Shown piece by piece: positions 43,882 through 51,761 of a stretch of 64,000 nt of DNA. Under the pieces are notes generated by a model that was not told the DNA's origin, searched no databases, and saw nothing but the letters and a program-made list of their open reading frames with translations. Within the stretch, counting starts at the first letter, position 1, and each line of letters starts with the position of its first letter. The DNA comes from UBA2821 sp902763335 (GTDB lineage: Bacteria > Bacillota > Clostridia > Lachnospirales > Lachnospiraceae): NCBI GenBank assembly GCA_052066835.1, contig JBQHRJ010000015.1, one strand, 5' to 3'. The position numbers and the translations under genes are program-made.

Positions 43882-44937
43882 ATGAAATTGTACATAATGA
43901 AACGAGAGGCTCTAGAGACTTTGAAAGCAAATTTATCAGTAGTATATGGTAAGTATTACACAGAAGACACTAATAAATGGATTACGGATATATGTGGTGA
44001 AGAACCTTTTATTGAATATAAAGAAGTTACAGAGTTTCAGTTAGCGGATTTGGATTCTGGTCTGACTCCTGGCGAAATTGATTTGAATAATTGCAAAATT
44101 CTTTATGAAAAGCTACAGTTTCTTAGTGAATCTCAGGCGAGTGATGAACGATTGTGGGCTGGTTTAGCTCATACTACATTTTATGAATATATGAGAAAAC
44201 GCTGGGGCTATGGATATGGGAAAAAGCCTAAAAGTGCTGAGAAAGAAATTGGTGCAATTCTGACAAGATTTTTTTACAAATCTTCTGGGCGAAGTGGATT
44301 TTATAGAAATACATTAGCGAAGTGTTGGTGGGTAGGTCACAACATCTACGATCCTCATAATGACAGAAATCATTTTGAAAGTTTAGATATTATTGGTAGC
44401 AATGACCTTAATTCTAAAATAAATGAGCTATTTTACAATTTTACATTTTCATCTAATCCAAATGTTATGGATGCGATTATAGAAGCACTAAGAAGATTTA
44501 GAGAAGAAGGAACAGCATTGAGTGTCCGTAATCATATACGTCCGGCTATGTCATATTTGAATGCAATAGGTGGTTCCGTAATTATTGATTGTTTGGATAA
44601 GGAAGAAATAACAGAAATTTTTTATGATGCTATTGTGGCAATAATGCAGGGAGATACGCCTTCATTAAATCTTGAAAGAGGAATAGATGAAGAAACAGAT
44701 GATATTGATTACTCAGATAATGAAATTAATGATGATGAGGAAACAACTGATATGGCAGAAGTAATACTTGGATGCAAAGTAGTGCTTCGAGATGAAAACC
44801 GTGAAACAAAAACTTATAAATATGATTTAATTAATGGAAAACTGCCACAGGCTATTGAAGTATTTACTGGGCATAAGGTAGGGGATATGGTTGAGTTGAG
44901 TGGAAAAGAGTGGAAGATAGAGGATATTATAATTTGA
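43882..44937 (+). CDS. DUF6339-like protein with GreA/B-C-like end, third gene of the GHKL operon
   Basis: 351 residues. The N-terminal ~240 residues resemble DUF6339 (LWAGLAHTTFYEYMRKRWGYG ... FFYKSSGRSGFYRNTLAKCWWVGHNIYDP ... AMSYLNAIGG). An acidic linker (~260-290) leads to a ~60-residue C-terminal module (AEVILGCKVVLRDENRETKTYKYDL ... GHKVGDMVEL) resembling the FKBP-like C-domain of GreA/GreB, which may contact RNA polymerase or a partner protein. GGAGG precedes the ATG. Role unknown; part of the three-gene unit. Confidence 0.65.
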   Translation: MKLYIMKREALETLKANLSVVYGKYYTEDTNKWITDICGEEPFIEYKEVTEFQLADLDSGLTPGEIDLNNCKILYEKLQFLSESQASDERLWAGLAHTTFYEYMRKRWGYGYGKKPKSAEKEIGAILTRFFYKSSGRSGFYRNTLAKCWWVGHNIYDPHNDRNHFESLDIIGSNDLNSKINELFYNFTFSSNPNVMDAIIEALRRFREEGTALSVRNHIRPAMSYLNAIGGSVIIDCLDKEEITEIFYDAIVAIMQGDTPSLNLERGIDEETDDIDYSDNEINDDEETTDMAEVILGCKVVLRDENRETKTYKYDLINGKLPQAIEVFTGHKVGDMVELSGKEWKIEDIII

Positions 44938-45022
44938 TATACCATATTACATATACCTATGTGTCAAAAATGAGAGTAATGTGTGATGAGGAGCAATCAA
45001 CATAGACTTTGTAATTGGCTTT

Positions 45023-45183
45023 GTCTCAATCCCGTCTCAACATAGTCTCATGAGATTTGATATTGTATGAGACTATGCAAAAACACAGAAATGCGGTAAA
45101 ATTAACATTTTTGAGAAAATACGTAAGAATTAGTCTCAAGTCAGTCTCATTTTTTGGATGAAATTTTGAGACTGAGATGAGAC
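45023..45183. repeat. Eight GTCTCA/TGAGAC motifs in helical phase
   Basis: GTCTCA begins at 45023, 45034, 45045, 45133 and 45143; TGAGAC begins at 45068, 45167 and 45178. Neighbours are 10-11 bp apart, one helical turn, in two clusters. The 278-bp gap between the GHKL operon and the right-end genes has no other feature. It looks like an operator or iteron array. Confidence 0.7.
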
Positions 45184-45215
45184 TAACTAAAAATGTTTCT
45201 CAAACTTGGGAACAA

Positions 45216-45467
45216 TTAATTCAACTCATTCATCGTATCCACATAATCCTGCAAGCCATTTTCCTTCAGTGCGAGTTTGGCATATGTAAGCGGTGAATCT
45301 TTTGCCAACCAGTACAGATAGGCGATATCATTCGGTTCCTCAAAGATAACCGAAGAATTATATTCTTTACAACGGATAATGAGAATGGAGTTTTCACCTA
45401 TGTTGACAATGACGGAATCTGTGGTAGGTTCGTACATACCAAACATAAAATTAAGATTATTATTCAT
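45216..45467 (-). CDS. Small protein distantly like DUF6061
   Basis: 83 residues from the ATG at 45467 (GGAGACC upstream). The C-terminal pattern IAYLYWLAKDSPLTYAKLAL..GLQDYVD echoes the DUF6061 ending LAIDEPLEYATLAL.G.LQMWVD. Function unknown. The MobC-like gene upstream overlaps it by 8 bases, so they are coupled. Confidence 0.6.
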   Translation of the reverse strand: MNNNLNFMFGMYEPTTDSVIVNIGENSILIIRCKEYNSSVIFEEPNDIAYLYWLAKDSPLTYAKLALKENGLQDYVDTMNELN

Positions 45468-45831
45468 GGTGGTCTCCTTCCCACAGATATTTTGCACCAT
45501 CTAATAGGGCAATAATAGCTGTTAGCATATTGGTGTATTCTGTCTGTAATTTGTTAATCTCATCGGAGGATGGAAGAGTATCAATGTTCTGGTCTGATGA
45601 GGTAAAAGCTTTTTGCATTTCAAGTAATTGCAGGTAAAGGGCATTCACAGTCTGTACCAGAGGATATATGGTTTCTTTCTTACCAACAACGCAGATGCGG
45701 TTGTAGATGCAGGAACGGATGAAGTAATCTTTCTTCATCATTCCGCTGGCAAGAATACGGGCTTCGATTTGTTGACGCTCAGCTTCGGTAATTCTGAAGC
45801 TGATTGTTGGATTTTTATGTTGATTGCTCAT
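45460..45831 (-). CDS. MobC-like ribbon-helix-helix mobilization protein
   Basis: 123 residues with HKNPTISFRITEAERQQIEARILASGMMKKDYFIRSCIYNRICVVGKK, closely similar to the 60643-61032 protein of IME-2. The family includes plasmid mobilization relaxosome proteins. The start is the ATG at 45831 with GAAAGGAG. It lies at the IME-1 right end. In the circular IME it would come just after the integrase across the att junction, the same order (integrase, MobC-like) that is contiguous in IME-2. Confidence 0.8.
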   Translation of the reverse strand: MSNQHKNPTISFRITEAERQQIEARILASGMMKKDYFIRSCIYNRICVVGKKETIYPLVQTVNALYLQLLEMQKAFTSSDQNIDTLPSSDEINKLQTEYTNMLTAIIALLDGAKYLWEGDHHE

Positions 45832-45962
45832 AGTTTTGCTCCTTTCGTAATGGGTGTGGCAGCAGGTGTAATTAACCACCTGACAGCCACAGGAATTTAT
45901 TCGTTTCGAGTAATGTAAAAGCAGATTATATCAAGCCAATAAACGACGATAGGGTGTAATTA

Positions 45963-46006
45963 CTGCTACCAATTTGCTACTAAAAACTTTTAAAACGATG
46001 TGAAAA
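45963..46006. repeat. IME-1 right-end arm repeats
   Basis: ctgctaccaatttgctacta matches the left-end copy at 10439 in direct orientation. The reverse complement ttttcacatcgtttt...tagcaaat matches 10484-10508. These are likely integrase arm sites. Confidence 0.55.
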
Positions 46007-46086
46007 GAGTAATATTTTAAGAAATAGAAGTACCTATAATGCAGGAAAAACAAGCATTTGAGAGCCGACGATAAAATCCTCGGGAA

Positions 46087-46099
46087 GAGTTTGAATAGT
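46087..46099 (+). other. Right attachment site of IME-1
   Basis: GAGTTTGAATAGT, exact copy of the guaA 3' end at 10370-10382. The hairpin that follows is probably the original guaA terminator displaced by the insertion. Confidence 0.85.
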
Positions 46100-46105
46100 G
46101 TACAT

Positions 46106-46149
46106 GAGCCAAGAAATGCTGAAATTACGGCGTTTCTTGGCTCGTTTTT
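46106..46149 (+). terminator. Strong terminator after IME-1, probably the ancestral guaA terminator
   Basis: gagccaagaaatgc and gcgtttcttggctc form a ~14-bp stem followed by gttttt. Confidence 0.85.
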
Positions 46150-46203
46150 GGTTGAGTGACAATCAAATGACAATAATATTTGAAATTACTATATAGATAA
46201 ATA

Positions 46204-46794
46204 TCATATGAATTTATCTGATAAAGCAGTTATCGATTTGTTAATATTTTTTAATGCAGAAAGTTCATCTTTAATCTCTGGTTCCATAGTTAATAAATTA
46301 CCAATAAAATCAATATCAATGGAATAATTTTCCGTTATCATTTTTCCGCAAGTTTCGTAACAAATCTCAATATCGAAAGATTTGTTAGGATAAGATCTAA
46401 AATCAAACGCGGAGCTGATATGTTGCTGTGGTGCAAGGAAAACATTCTTGATATTAGTTATATTAAAATCTTTTAACCCAGTTTCTCCTGATTTACCCCA
46501 ATCTAAATCTGGAGTAATTTTTAAAGATATTAATTTGGCGGGAGAATTACCGAAATTTTTAATTATAAGCGAATGAATTATATTTTCTCTATTCTTAGAA
46601 ATATAGAAAACAAGATTTCCTCTATTTTGTTCAAAATATTGATTTTTCTGTTCTGCTAATTGTTTTTTCATTTCCTTGAGATTTTGATATGTATAATATA
46701 TTGCTACTATGGATCCAATAAACGTAGCAAGGCTTAATATTAAACCTATAAATTGAAATAATGTTGAGTGCCATTCCGCTGGTGTCATGGGCAA
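46204..46794 (-). CDS. Unknown protein with one N-terminal membrane helix
   Basis: 196 residues: a hydrophobic helix at ~12-35 (FIGLILSLATFIGSIVAIYYTY), a short coiled coil rich in Gln/Lys (KEMKKQLAEQKNQYFEQ), then a beta-rich domain (GNLVFYISKNRENIIHSLIIKNFGNSPAKL). Similar membrane-plus-beta proteins are common hypotheticals of mobile elements. No function assigned. Very A/T-rich third positions compared with uvrA or guaA suggest recent acquisition. Confidence 0.6.
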   Translation of the reverse strand: MPMTPAEWHSTLFQFIGLILSLATFIGSIVAIYYTYQNLKEMKKQLAEQKNQYFEQNRGNLVFYISKNRENIIHSLIIKNFGNSPAKLISLKITPDLDWGKSGETGLKDFNITNIKNVFLAPQQHISSAFDFRSYPNKSFDIEICYETCGKMITENYSIDIDFIGNLLTMEPEIKDELSALKNINKSITALSDKFI

Positions 46795-46890
46795 GATACC
46801 TCCTTTTATAATTTGTGCGTACTAAGAATTACTTTTATCGGCTGGTGTTTCGATAATATCTATCTCTGCATCTATGAATTTATCATCGTT

Positions 46891-47535
46891 TTAATCGTCT
46901 AAAGCACTAAAATCCCCTTTAATAAACATTTTGTATGCTCTGTTTGCAATAACTTTGGTTTCTACTAAATCAAATCCCCCACCAATGACACCGCCAACAA
47001 CAGGCACTAGTTTAGCAATATTGATAATACCTTTTTCTCCAAATTTGGTTAAGAATCTAAATCCTACCTTCTGATTGATTTTTGTTAATACAGTACCGGG
47101 AATCTTTTTTACCATGGCAGTAGTAAATTTAGTTCCAAATTTTATGCCGGCTTGTTTGATTATTTGATCAATAGAAATGCCTGCAAGACAAGCATAAACT
47201 AATGTTTGTACCTGGTCGCTATTAGTATCATAACCACCCATATATGCAAGGCAGGCAATCATACGCATTTGAACGTACATCACGCTGCTGACATTTGCGG
47301 GAATGGCAATGGGTAATGTAATAAGTCCGCCTAATCCGGTTACAAATCCTGAAGTTGTACACTTAGCAACTTGATAATTTACAAATTGTCTTGCTGCTTT
47401 TTCTGTTGAATTATTTTTTGATAAGTAATCATTGGCTAAAACATCAATAGGTTGACTTACTTTAGGGATGCCGTTTATGGATTTTTCATATAATGTATCC
47501 AATAGTTCCATTATTTGATTTTGATTCATTTCCAT
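46891..47535 (-). CDS. EcsC family protein
   Basis: 214 residues matching the EcsC family (GFVTGLGGLITLPIAIPANVSSVMYVQMRMIACLAYMGGYD ... VPVVGGVIGGGFDLVETKVIANRAYKMF), with amphipathic or hydrophobic helices rather than clear membrane spans. Function is poorly known; EcsC-like proteins turn up in defence and secretion contexts. The TAA stop may be premature: the same frame continues as NDDKFIDAEIDIIETPADKSNS to a TAG at 46822. Confidence 0.8.
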   Translation of the reverse strand: MEMNQNQIMELLDTLYEKSINGIPKVSQPIDVLANDYLSKNNSTEKAARQFVNYQVAKCTTSGFVTGLGGLITLPIAIPANVSSVMYVQMRMIACLAYMGGYDTNSDQVQTLVYACLAGISIDQIIKQAGIKFGTKFTTAMVKKIPGTVLTKINQKVGFRFLTKFGEKGIINIAKLVPVVGGVIGGGFDLVETKVIANRAYKMFIKGDFSALDD

Positions 47536-47587
47536 ATGTTGAATTCTCCTTTATCTTTTTTAGAGACAATTGTAAATTTCGCGAGGG

Positions 47588-48229
47588 TTAATCTTTTTTC
47601 GGTTTCCTTTTCCTCTTCACATAAGAGAAATCCGGAAACAAGTCTTTTAACAATTCAGCAGTTTCTTCTGCATCGTCATCTTCATCCATATTCTGAACAA
47701 GCAGTTGGTCGTCATCATCAAGATTCAACGAAACAGTATACTCTTTATTTGGGTCTGTTGGGTTCATTGGGTATTTTACCTCTTTAAGATAATATTCCGT
47801 TTCTGATATTTCTTCATCTTCAAGCTTGTCTCGTAAACGTGCCCAATACTCAACCATCTTTCGGAAGTTATCAAGGTCTTCCTGTGGACGGGGACCAGCA
47901 CTTGGAAGCCGCTCCTCAAATTTGAAGCATACTTCTCCATCTTTCATAGTAGGTCGTAGTCCGTATGCCCATTCAATGTCAAATAGTACATGAAGTGCGC
48001 TGAATATATTGGCAACATCAGGGTCAGATAATGCATAAAAGCTAACTCCCAGATTGTTTGCAATATTTAATAAAGTTGCTTCATCCGGATATCGGTTTCC
48101 AAGTTCATAGTTTCTGATAGTGGATTCGTTTAATCCGCATTTATCTGCTAATTCCTTTTGCGTCATGTTAGATGCAATTCTGAAATTTCGAATCAAATGG
48201 CCTACCCGGCTGATGAATTTCTCGCCCAT
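47588..48229 (-). CDS. XRE-family repressor of IME-2
   Basis: 213 residues with an N-terminal helix-turn-helix (IRNFRIASNMTQKELADKCGLNESTIRNYELGNRYP) and an acidic C-terminal domain ending in a basic tail (KRKRKPKKD). Divergent from the Xis-integrase operon, with operator-like repeats between them. Likely repressor of IME-2 integration and transfer genes; same role and position as 25848-26525 in IME-1, though the sequences differ. Confidence 0.88.
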   Translation of the reverse strand: MGEKFISRVGHLIRNFRIASNMTQKELADKCGLNESTIRNYELGNRYPDEATLLNIANNLGVSFYALSDPDVANIFSALHVLFDIEWAYGLRPTMKDGEVCFKFEERLPSAGPRPQEDLDNFRKMVEYWARLRDKLEDEEISETEYYLKEVKYPMNPTDPNKEYTVSLNLDDDDQLLVQNMDEDDDAEETAELLKDLFPDFSYVKRKRKPKKD

Positions 48230-48324
48230 TTTAACTGCTCCTTATTCGTGGAATGAGTGTTGTAGCATACACGAAGACACGAGGTACAAAACATGCATCT
48301 ACATTAATACATAATATGTTTTTT

Positions 48325-48449
48325 GCGAAGGCAAAAACTCGAAAAACCTTCGGTTTTCCTCGTTCGCGGGCGCGTTCTCATGGTGCTTTGCCGCTTGTTT
48401 ATGCTTCGCATATCAATCGGCAAAACTCCATGCTCACTTTTGCCTTCGC
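48325..48449. other. Large branched foldback upstream of IME-2 Xis gene
   Basis: Outer arms gcgaaggcaaaa and ttttgccttcgc enclose two inner hairpins: gaaaaacc/ggttttcc and catggtgctttgccg/cggcaaaactccatg. The whole 125-base segment can fold as a three-way structure. No ORF with a ribosome site is seen in it. Candidate structured RNA, replication or recombination site. Confidence 0.65.
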
Positions 48450-48463
48450 GTACATTATATCAT

Positions 48464-48567
48464 TAACAGTACAAAAGTGAAATGTTTTTTGTAAAAAAAG
48501 TATTGACAGTACAAAAATGAACTGTTAATATAATACACATCATAACCGTTCAGAAATGAACTGAATA
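48464..48567 (+). promoter_or_regulatory. Promoter and operators of IME-2 Xis-integrase operon
   Basis: TTGACA (48503), 17 bp, TAATAT (48526). Three related sites, acagtacaaaagtgaaatg, cagtacaaaaatgaactg and ttcagaaatgaactgaa, lie before, over and after the promoter. The middle one is a CAGT-N10-ACTG palindrome covering the spacer, so repressor binding would block RNA polymerase. Confidence 0.8.
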
Positions 48568-48597
48568 ATAAAAACAAAAGAGAGGAGGCATTAGCTT

Positions 48598-48795
48598 ATG
48601 GAGAACAAGAGATTTTTGACAGCGCAGGATGTCATGGAAATGCTGGGAGTTTCACTATCGTATTCCTATAAACTGATACGACGGCTGAATGCGGAACTTG
48701 AGGCTGATGGATTCGTGACAATAAAAGGGCGTGTCAGTACACAGTATTTTATGAAACGAATCTACGGACTATCTACGGATAAGGAGGTGGGATAG
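48598..48795 (+). CDS. Xis-like small DNA-binding protein of IME-2
   Basis: 65 residues, a winged-helix excisionase-like protein (LTAQDVMEMLGVSLSYSYKLIRRLNAELEADGFVTIKGRVSTQYFMKRIYG). Stop and integrase ATG are adjacent, so the two are co-translated. GAGGAGG precedes the start. Similar to the 92-residue IME-1 protein, including the Arg-x-x-Tyr-Phe motif near the end. Confidence 0.8.
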   Translation: MENKRFLTAQDVMEMLGVSLSYSYKLIRRLNAELEADGFVTIKGRVSTQYFMKRIYGLSTDKEVG

Positions 48796-49722
48796 ATGGC
48801 GGTTATCAAGAATAATAAGACTGGAATGTGGGAGGTGAGAACCTATTATAAGGATTTGACCGGAGCAAGGAAACAGAAAACAAAGAGGGGCTTTGCCAAG
48901 AAGAGCGAAGCCCTTGAATGGGAGCGGAATTTCAAACTGAAAGAGGATCAGAGTATCAGTATGAGCTTCAAAAGTTTTGTGGATATTTATCTGACGGATT
49001 TAGAGCCAAGAATAAAGCGCAATACTTTTCTGACAAAGAAGCACATCATTGAGACAAAGATTCTGCCTTATTTCGGGAAGCGAAAACTGGATGATATTCG
49101 GACCTCGGATGTCATCCAGTGGCAAAATGAGATTATGAAGCTGAAAAAGGATAATGGTGAGTTATTCTCCCCTACCTATCTGAAAACTATTCATAATCAG
49201 CTTAGTGCCATATTAAATCATGCTGTAAATATGTATGGTCTGAAAGATAATGTGGCACGAAAAGCCGGAACCATGGGAAAGGAAGAAAATAAGGAAATGG
49301 AGTTCTGGACACAGGAGGAATTTCAGGCATTTTTGGAGTGTGTGGCAGATAAGCCAATTTCGTATTATGCATTTGAAATGCTTTATTGGACAGGTATTCG
49401 CGAAGGTGAGCTTCTTGCCCTGACACCGACAGATTTCAATTTTGAAAAGAAAACGCTTCGGATTAATAAGTCATATCAGAGGTTGGAAGGTGAAGATGTG
49501 ATTACAGACCCGAAAACACCAAAGAGTAATAGAACAATTGTTATGCCGGATTTTCTTGCTGTTGAGATGGAGGATTTCATAAGCAGTCTTTATGGAATAA
49601 GGGATGATGACAGAATTTTCACCATTTCAAAAAGTTATCTGCATCATGAAATGGATAGGGGTGCAAAGCTTGCAGGAGTGAAGAGAATCCGAATTCATGG
49701 ATTACGACATTCTCATGTTTCA
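48796..49722 (+). pseudogene. IME-2 tyrosine integrase, N-terminal part (split by element B)
   Basis: 309 codons with an N-terminal arm-binding domain, a core-binding domain, catalytic Arg in WTGIREGELLAL and HxxR in IHGLRHSHVS. Element B enters at the next Leu codon; the residual reading (LSQGYFWDSL...) runs into the element B recombinase gene on the other strand. The remainder with the nucleophile Tyr is at 60488-60646. Joining restores 361 residues. Homologous to the IME-1 integrase, which is broken at the same place. Confidence 0.9.
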
Positions 49723-49749
49723 CTTTCACAGGGTTATTTCTGGGACAGT

Positions 49750-51573
49750 CTATCTGACTGCCTCAGATAACCCTTTTTCTTTTGCCTCACGTTCCGCCTT
49801 TTCACGCTCATATTTGCGACGCATATAAGTACGGTTCCATGCACGCTTACGGCGTTTGCGGTCTTCTTCTTTTATCTGTTCAGGTGTAAGCTCCGGCATC
49901 GGAACATCCAGCTTACCCACATACTTGAGATAAATATCAATCTGCTGAATTCTGTCACCGGTTGATTTGTCTGCTTCGTGTACCACGATTTTATCAACAA
50001 ACTCATGAATCATAGGAGTAGTAAGTTCTGTGAAATCTGTGTATCGGTGTACAAGTTCAATAAACTTATCTACATTATCAGCATTCTCCTGATAGTCATT
50101 AAAAGTCTTTTCTAAAGCATCTACTGATAATTCCAATTCATTTTGTTCCGTTTCGTAGTCAGCCAAAAGCATTTCAAACCGCTTGTCACTTAGCTTCCCA
50201 TTTACATTGTCCTCATAGATTTTCTTAATGAGGGTATTTAATTCTTTGATACGTTTCTGCTCTCTGGAAAGACGTTTTTTCAGTGCTTTGGCTTCGCTTT
50301 CCTGTTGAAGCTCCGTAGCACTGCGAACCTTTTCGATAAACTCGGATTCATGCTCCATCACATAAGTGCTGGTAGCTTTAATAACTTCCAAAAGCAAATC
50401 CCTGATAACATCCGTGCGGACATGATGCTGTGTGCATCTGTTTTCAAACTTGCTCTTTGCCTTACTGTAGGTGGAGCAGGTGTAATTGTCCTGTGCATTG
50501 GTGTACTTTCCGGTAGGATTACCATCCTTATCCCTCTTTTCATAACCGCCGGTGCGGTGGTTGAACATCTTAGCACCGCAGTCAGCACAATATACCAGTC
50601 CGGTCAGAGGATTGATGTCACCTTTCTTGGTGGGACGGTGCTTGGTTTCACGGATTTTCTGAACAGTAAGCCATGTTTCTTCGTCCACAATCGCTTCCTG
50701 AGTATTCTCAAAGATAACCCAGTCCTCCGGTGAATTATGCACAGAATGTTTATCCTTGTAGGATTCCTTTTTGGTACGGAAATTTACTGTATGCCCCATA
50801 TATTCAGGTTTTCTTACAAGGTCTGAAATCGTAGAAGCAGTCCAAGTGAATGGTCTGTTCATGTCACAGCTTCCCCGACAGGTTCCAAGTCCCTGCTTTG
50901 CAAGATAATAGGAAGGTCTTTCAACCTTTTCATCCTTCAGAATCCTTGCCACCTGCATCGGTCCGTTTCCCTCAATGATAAGCTGATAAATACGTCTTAC
51001 CACTGTGGCAGCCTCTTCATCAATAATCCAATGGTCTGGGTCATCAGGGTCTTTCTTGTACCCGTAAATTGCGTTGCTTGTCAGATGTTTTCCATCCATT
51101 CCCTTATTATGAAGTACGGATTTGATTTTCCGGCTGGTATCACGTACATACCACTCATTCATAATGTTAAGAAATGGGGCAAATTCGTTACTGCCATCGT
51201 TTAGAGCACTGTCCACATTGTTGGAAATGGCAATAAATCGCACATTTTTCTTTCGAAACAGCACTTCCGTATAAAAGCCTACTTCAAGGTAATTACGTCC
51301 GATACGGCTCATATCCTTTACGATAACGCATCCTACAGTGCCATCTTCAATATCCGCAAGCATACGCTTCCAGTCAGGTCTGTCAAAATTGGTTCCCGAC
51401 CAGCCATCATCCGTATAGTGACGTAGGTTGACAAATCCCTGCTCGGTTGCAAATTTCTCCAACATTTTCTTCTGATTTATAATACTGTTGCTGTCACCAC
51501 TCAGTTCATCATCACGGGATAATCTCTCGTAGAGTGCAGTGATTTTGTTAAGTTCCGGTTGTTTTGTTTTCAT
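49750..51573 (-). CDS. tnpX: Large serine recombinase (TnpX-like) of element B
   Basis: 607 residues; same architecture as the element A enzyme: nucleophile S19 (ALYERLSRDDE), KDMSRIGRNYLEVG, recombinase domain with GYKKDPDDPDHW, zinc ribbon CADCGAKM ... C, long coiled coil and a basic C-terminal tail. GAAAGGAG before the ATG. The 3' end nearly reaches the left junction and overlaps the residual integrase reading frame. Predicted to excise element B and restore the integrase. Confidence 0.95.
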   Translation of the reverse strand: MKTKQPELNKITALYERLSRDDELSGDSNSIINQKKMLEKFATEQGFVNLRHYTDDGWSGTNFDRPDWKRMLADIEDGTVGCVIVKDMSRIGRNYLEVGFYTEVLFRKKNVRFIAISNNVDSALNDGSNEFAPFLNIMNEWYVRDTSRKIKSVLHNKGMDGKHLTSNAIYGYKKDPDDPDHWIIDEEAATVVRRIYQLIIEGNGPMQVARILKDEKVERPSYYLAKQGLGTCRGSCDMNRPFTWTASTISDLVRKPEYMGHTVNFRTKKESYKDKHSVHNSPEDWVIFENTQEAIVDEETWLTVQKIRETKHRPTKKGDINPLTGLVYCADCGAKMFNHRTGGYEKRDKDGNPTGKYTNAQDNYTCSTYSKAKSKFENRCTQHHVRTDVIRDLLLEVIKATSTYVMEHESEFIEKVRSATELQQESEAKALKKRLSREQKRIKELNTLIKKIYEDNVNGKLSDKRFEMLLADYETEQNELELSVDALEKTFNDYQENADNVDKFIELVHRYTDFTELTTPMIHEFVDKIVVHEADKSTGDRIQQIDIYLKYVGKLDVPMPELTPEQIKEEDRKRRKRAWNRTYMRRKYEREKAEREAKEKGLSEAVR

Positions 51574-51596
51574 AAGATTCTCCTTTCAAAACAAAC

Positions 51597-51640
51597 AACC
51601 AGCTTATCTGTGGTTTTATTCTACCACGAATAAGCTGGTT
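51597..51640 (-). promoter_or_regulatory. Leader hairpin before element B recombinase
   Basis: An 18-base arm, aaccagcttatctgtggt, pairs with its near-complement around AGAATAAA (minus strand). It sits at the same place as the element A hairpin, which has a different stem but the same loop. Confidence 0.65.
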
Positions 51641-51660
51641 TGTGTAAAAATAATTATTGT

Positions 51661-51702
51661 CTCACTAATAGGAGAAATCCGAAAGAAAATCGGAACTGTT
51701 TT
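51661..51702 (-). promoter_or_regulatory. Two-box promoter-like motif, copy 2 (reads towards recombinase gene)
   Basis: On the minus strand: AAAACAGTTCCG, 13 bases, TTTCTCCTATTAGTGA. ~90 bp before the recombinase start. Confidence 0.65.
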
Positions 51703-51761
51703 GTAAAACTTATAAATTTTAATTCCCCCGAATTCGGGGGAATTAGAAAAATGCAATTGAA

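Larger units (their letters stand above)
10370..46099. mobile_element. IME-1: guaA-targeting integrative mobilizable element
   Basis: The ends are marked by the direct repeat GAGTTTGAATAGT (10370-10382 and 46087-46099), with an extra CGGGAA shared just outside. Inside the left end lies a tyrosine integrase reading towards the end. Then come XRE/Xis, parMR, oriT-like hairpins, mobC, a MOBP relaxase, a defence island and a MobC-like gene at the right end. No conjugation machinery is seen, so it is probably mobilizable rather than self-conjugative. guaA is a known integration hotspot for such islands. About 13.8 kb of its length is the nested element A; without it the IME is ~22 kb. Confidence 0.85.

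Noticed and set aside
45216..45831. Toxin-antitoxin pair
   Set aside because: The larger protein matches the MobC-like family of IME-2, and the smaller resembles DUF6061 rather than a toxin.
10370..46099. Self-transmissible ICE
   Set aside because: Relaxase, MobC and partition genes are present but no VirB4, VirD4 or other type IV secretion gene was found, so mobilizable is the better term.
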